DNA of 64,000 nt, taken from positions 204,454,102-204,518,101 of the forward strand of contig CM040125.1 of the NCBI GenBank assembly GCA_022559845.1. Direction: 5' to 3'. The position numbers and the translations under genes are program-made. Positions 60,156 through 64,000 of this stretch are shown piece after piece. The notes beneath the pieces were generated by a model that did no database searches, was not told the origin of the DNA, and saw only the letters and a list, made by a program, of their open reading frames with translations. Origin of the DNA: Amorphophallus konjac. Lineage: Eukaryota > Streptophyta > Magnoliopsida > Alismatales > Araceae. Within the stretch, counting starts at the first letter, position 1, and the number at the start of each line of letters is the position of its first letter.

Positions 60156-62849
60156 TGTCACGCCCCGAGCGCGGAAGATACCCGGAGACGCGTGACGAGT
60201 TTATATCGATCATGTCAATCAGAGTATTAGTGTATTCGACACCAAATCAGAAATACGCAAGAGTAAAGATAACCCAATCCTTTTATTCCTTCACAAAAGT
60301 ATTTCTATTACAATCCCTTGAAAATGCTAAACTTAATAAAAAAAAATACAAAATTGACTCAAGAAAATATAGAAAAGACAAGACTAGTTGATGCTTTGAG
60401 AAGCTCTAATCTCTTTCACTCTTGACCTTCCCTGTCCGATTGAGTCTCGTCGTCGGACTTACCTGAAAAGTAGAGAAACACTGAGTGAGCGAACGCTCAG
60501 TAGGAAATTATATCTCAAGAACTAGCAATGGGTTTAAGTAATTACAATTTTTCACATGTAAATGCAATATGCATGTAGAAATAACTGATCAAGTGAAATA
60601 GAATAACACGTCGTGCAAAACTTCCAAGCGAGTCTTAAACAAGAGATATTCATGAGAGACTTTATAGATTATTGGCTATTTCACGCAAGTACTTTGCCCG
60701 TGTCAGGCCATGTTAGTAAAGTCACGCAAGTTGAGTCACGCACGCAAGAAAGAGAGAGTGTGTGTGGAATGCCAAAGATCAAGAGAAAAAGTACTTCGGT
60801 GCAATGCTAGACACCGTGATCATTACAACTCCCATGGGCACTAGTACTTTTGGGTGCTCCTCCCAGGACCAGATGGGGCCCTTATATGCACAACATTAAA
60901 GATAGATCTAGACATCCACTTTATTTGTATAGCCAATATGGAATTTCAAAGAAAAAGCTTGTGGAAATTCAAGATAGAGGAGAGTTTAAAATTGAACTTG
61001 ATGTATAGGGACGATAATAATGATATAAACACGAGTATCGATAAAACTGGGTGGAGTTGGTTCCCTAATTGGGTACCATGACAATTAAGTGTCCATATAT
61101 AGATGGTCATGTCATTTAATATAGAATTGAGGTCCACAAGAACATCATAATAATGGCATGATTTCCACATCCTATTAAGAATATTCTCATGATATCCACA
61201 TAGCATATCATGAGGGTCGGTATACCATGTTTCTATAGAGTGACATGGCAAAATAGTGTAAAGGGTTTTTATGGTACAACCAGCTCAGTCGGCCTTGAGG
61301 GAATCCAAGGCTACGAGGAGACTTACGGAGGTCTCAATGACTAACTTGCCAGTCTAAAGGAACGGAATGTCCAATGGAGGGCTTGTATGTCACCGAGAGT
61401 TAGTGGGTAATGCGACAAATCACCGTGAAACATGGGACTATACTCACGGAATGTAATATAGTGCCGATATATATATATATATATAAATAAAACCCTCGGT
61501 TCACAGAAAAATAGTGGAAAAATAATTTATACAGGAAATTAGCGACTTAACCTAAGTCACTATTTAATGAATTAACGCCCTTCACTGGGTCGTTTATTTT
61601 TAGTTTGACGACATCAGGAGCAGTCGTCCATTATAATTTTCTATTTTTTGATATTTTCTTAATTCTGTATTTTTGATAAAACGCGTCATATCCAGGGGCG
61701 TCACTTTCAAAAAAGATGACATACTGGAGGTCGTTAATTCTCTTTGGTTTCCAGGAATATGAACAGTAAAGGTTTTCATGATAAATAATTTACAGGAACC
61801 ACATATATGAACTGGACAAGAAAAATAGAAGGATTCGAGGTATATGATCATGCATTAGATTTAACTACAGATTTCATAGATATTAAATTTCAAACGTGCA
61901 TATTTATCAATTTCTCAAAATTGACGACTCTTAGTTCGGCGTCAGATCATGATTTAGCACCCTGACATGGGTCGCCTCTTGCCAAAATTTCACAGAAAAC
62001 CTCTAAAACACAGTAAAACTATATGCATGAATTACAGATGATATTATCATAAATTTTTATGCTAGTTTGGGCTACAATTCTTGAGAAAACCTACCTGATG
62101 AATGATCTGGGTGAAGATACGTGAAGGTTGTGAAGAGAAAATGATACTCTGTTCTAAACAGAGTCTTCTGGGAAAATGATGTTGACGAAGAACCCACGTT
62201 CTTCAGCTAGACAAGAGAGTTACTACTTGCTGCATGCAACCTACAGAAGATGAAGATGAAAAACATTAATATTCTCCATATCCATAACCGAAGGCAGAGG
62301 AAGAAGAACAAACCTGTTCTTCACGCACGAGACAGCAACAGAACGCCTTTGACCAAAATAGCTAATAGGTTCGACTGAAAGGGGTATTTATAGGGTTTCA
62401 GGAATCCCTTAGGGTTAGAATTTGATTATAACTCTAGTTTCCTTGATAGAGTCCTTACCATAATCAATCGAACACGTAGCAATCCTAAAACTTACCCTCG
62501 ATAGTCTCCTGGTTTGAACGAAACACCAATGCAATTAACGCCTTAGGTTAGGGCGTTAATTCTAATTGACGTCTTGACCTGTGCCGTTTTATTTTGTAAT
62601 TCGCGCCCAAGAAGAGGGCATTCCTTATTCTTTCCTTTTACACTCTTCGATCCTTTAGAAATTTGACGCCCTTAGGTCTAGGTGTCTCTTTTTAAATTAA
62701 CGCCTCATGTGAAGGCGTTACTTATTTAAATCGCGCCTTGTTGAGAGGCGTTATTTACATTTGACTTATTATTTATTCATTTTGGTTCTTATCATTTACT
62801 TACTTGTTTTTTCTTGAAATCTTCCTTTTATTTTACCAGGGTTGCTACA
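60156..62849 (-). repeat. 5' LTR of Gypsy element B
   Basis: 2694 bp, a near-identical copy of 52871-55554. TATAAATA at 62385-62392 (-). Small indels, such as a 13-bp gain of aaaggttttcatg near 61767, separate the two copies. Confidence 0.95.
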
Positions 62850-62854
62850 GGTTG

Positions 62855-63806
62855 GACAGTTATAGCCAAAAGTCCTCTTGAAGAAGGATGACTCAGAGAT
62901 TTCCTTACCAACAGTAGATACACAGATTCAAAGAGTTGAGAGCATCTCCATATTGATCTCAAAGGTGAGAGTAGAAGAATAGTTTAGGAAGATAATGACA
63001 GATTGAATATTGTGTAGAGAAGAGTGAAATGGGACACTGACTTGAGGCATGGGATGACTGTGTTGACGCACAAGGGTAGCAACCAAATAGATAGACAGCT
63101 TCATATGCGCTGCTCAGACTTTGAGCGTTGATGCATCGACCTTTCAGGCTCAATCAAATAGAAGAATATAACTAACTTTACTAGATACGTCGAGGCATCG
63201 GACTGATGCGTCGACCTATCAAGATCAACTGAACAACCATTACTAGTTGCATCGAGGCATTGAACAGATGCATCAACCTATCAAGGCTATATCTTTCCAA
63301 CACAGTCTGTGAGTCAATCACTGGCATAGCTAATGAAGCAATAATGCAGCAATCAGATACACACAGCAGTCATCAGCAACAGACCTCTTACATAATCTTG
63401 GACATAAACTTTTCATCTCATGCGTGGATGTTCTGGACTCCCCCTTAATCATAGCTTATCTACTTCTTGGCAATGCAAATCAGCTCCCCCTCCACTCAGG
63501 AAACTGACAGTTTTAGTAGACCACGCAATAGACTGAACTCCCCCTCACTCAATTCACTTGGATACTAGTGTTGATGAGAATGAGGTGCATGAATCAACAA
63601 ATGTGTGCTCATGCAAATCTAATTTATTCTAAATGCAATTTGACTCATGGTACTAGGTGGAGAACATGGGTCCTAAGACCACCTCGATGCATGATGTAGG
63701 TTTCAAGACAGAAGTGATCTACCCTTCTCCCAGCGTACCATTTTATATACCATAGGTCATGCATGATTATGCAACAATCAAATGCAATTCATCTTGACAT
63801 GCATAG

Positions 63807-63851
<45 letters not shown>

Positions 63852-63951
63852 GCAGATTTTCAAAATTCAGCAAGGGCATGCAGTTGGCAATTCATAATTT
63901 GTTCAGACTCAATCAATCAGAACAATCATAGCATTAAAAGTAAATAGCAGG
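62855..63951 (-). other. Non-coding continuation of the second SIRE-like element
   Basis: The host sequence resumes after the TSD. No ORF supported. Several gcgt(t/c)gatgcatcg words (63065-63270) like those of its LTR, minus-strand gggggag words at 63438-63550, and a (TA)n microsatellite at 63809-63848. Confidence 0.5.
63809..63848. repeat. (TA)n microsatellite
   Basis: About 20 TA units. Confidence 0.97.
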
Positions 63952-64000
63952 TGAAGAGGGGTGATCTCGCGCTGCTCCTGAGCGGGGAGGAAGATGACCA
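63952..64000 (-). mobile_element. Start of an inverted copy of the 722-bp LTR family, cut by the window end
   Basis: Begins TGAAGAGGGG and runs to the edge. Its reverse complement matches the last 49 bp of the solo LTR at 36111-36832 (cttccccgctca, agcgcgagatc, cttca). Whether it is another solo LTR or the end of a full element lies outside the window. Confidence 0.8.

Larger units (their letters stand above)
52871..62849 (-). mobile_element. Gypsy chromovirus-like element B (-), nearly complete
   Basis: 9979 bp with LTRs 52871-55554 and 60156-62849, perfect TSD GGTTG (52866-52870 and 62850-62854), PBS, PPT and a full-order gag-pol. On the + strand each LTR starts TGTCACGCCCC and ends GGGTTGCTACA. 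The two LTRs are highly similar, and the gag-pol has only a few breaks, so insertion is younger than that of element A. Integrase follows RT/RNase H, the Ty3/Gypsy order. Lineage Tekay/Del is inferred from overall resemblance. Confidence 0.95.
46856..63951 (-). mobile_element. Second SIRE-like element (-), partial, split by Gypsy element B
   Basis: The 3' LTR is 46856-48989. A minus-strand PPT lies next to it, and the internal region runs right, through degraded minus-strand ORFs (49470-51868), to 52870. There Gypsy element B is inserted, and the sequence resumes at 62855. The 5' LTR is not seen; the right boundary at 63951 is only where another LTR begins. No pol motif is visible. Left flank is ggcac (46851-46855). 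Confidence 0.75.

Overview
The window is repeat-filled plant (angiosperm) nuclear DNA. I find no host gene in it. Almost every base belongs to LTR retrotransposons, many inserted into one another, which is typical of gene-poor heterochromatin in a large plant genome. The plant assignment rests on the element types: SIRE-like Copia elements with PBSs matching initiator tRNA-Met, chromovirus-like Gypsy elements, and a Tat-like Gypsy element. The species cannot be told from the sequence.

Layout, left to right. (1) 1-635: diverged fragment related to a SIRE-like LTR. (2) 636-8317: complete non-autonomous LTR element (+) with 2.38-kb LTRs and one 904-aa Gag-like ORF; it has no protease, RT or integrase (TR-GAG type). 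(3) 8318-9862: non-coding, degenerate tandem repeats. (4) 9863-44694: a Tat-like element (-) between two 1.38-kb LTRs, broken up by three later insertions: a SIRE-like Copia element (+) at 13710-23632 (TSD TAAAC), a Gypsy chromovirus (-) at 26710-38798 (TSD GAGTA) that splits the Tat gag, and a solo LTR at 40559-42298 (TSD TGACC). The Gypsy right LTR itself carries another solo LTR, 36111-36832 (TSD CTATT). (5) 44695-46855: LTR-like DNA with a TATA box, a tandem duplication and a Gypsy LTR fragment. (6) 46856 to about 63951: part of a second SIRE-like element (-), whose body is split by a second Gypsy chromovirus at 52871-62849 (TSD GGTTG). (7) 63952-64000: start of an LTR of the same family as the 36111-36832 solo LTR, inverted, running off the window.

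The coding content is Gag and Pol of mobile elements. Only the chromovirus at 52871-62849 has a near-complete gag-pol: its catalytic residues are present, with four in-frame stops and a late frameshift. The related element at 26710-38798 is more decayed and has lost an RT catalytic aspartate. The two SIRE-like elements, the Tat-like element and the TR-GAG element show no pol here, so all would depend on proteins supplied from elsewhere.

The most unusual pattern is that several unrelated LTR families each carry clusters of short palindromes or hairpins, each family with its own repeated word. A perfect 30-bp palindrome also sits in the leader of the Tat-like element. Coordinates of LTR ends, TSDs, PBSs and PPTs were read directly. 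Lineage names (SIRE, Tat, Tekay/Del) are inferences from motif recognition.
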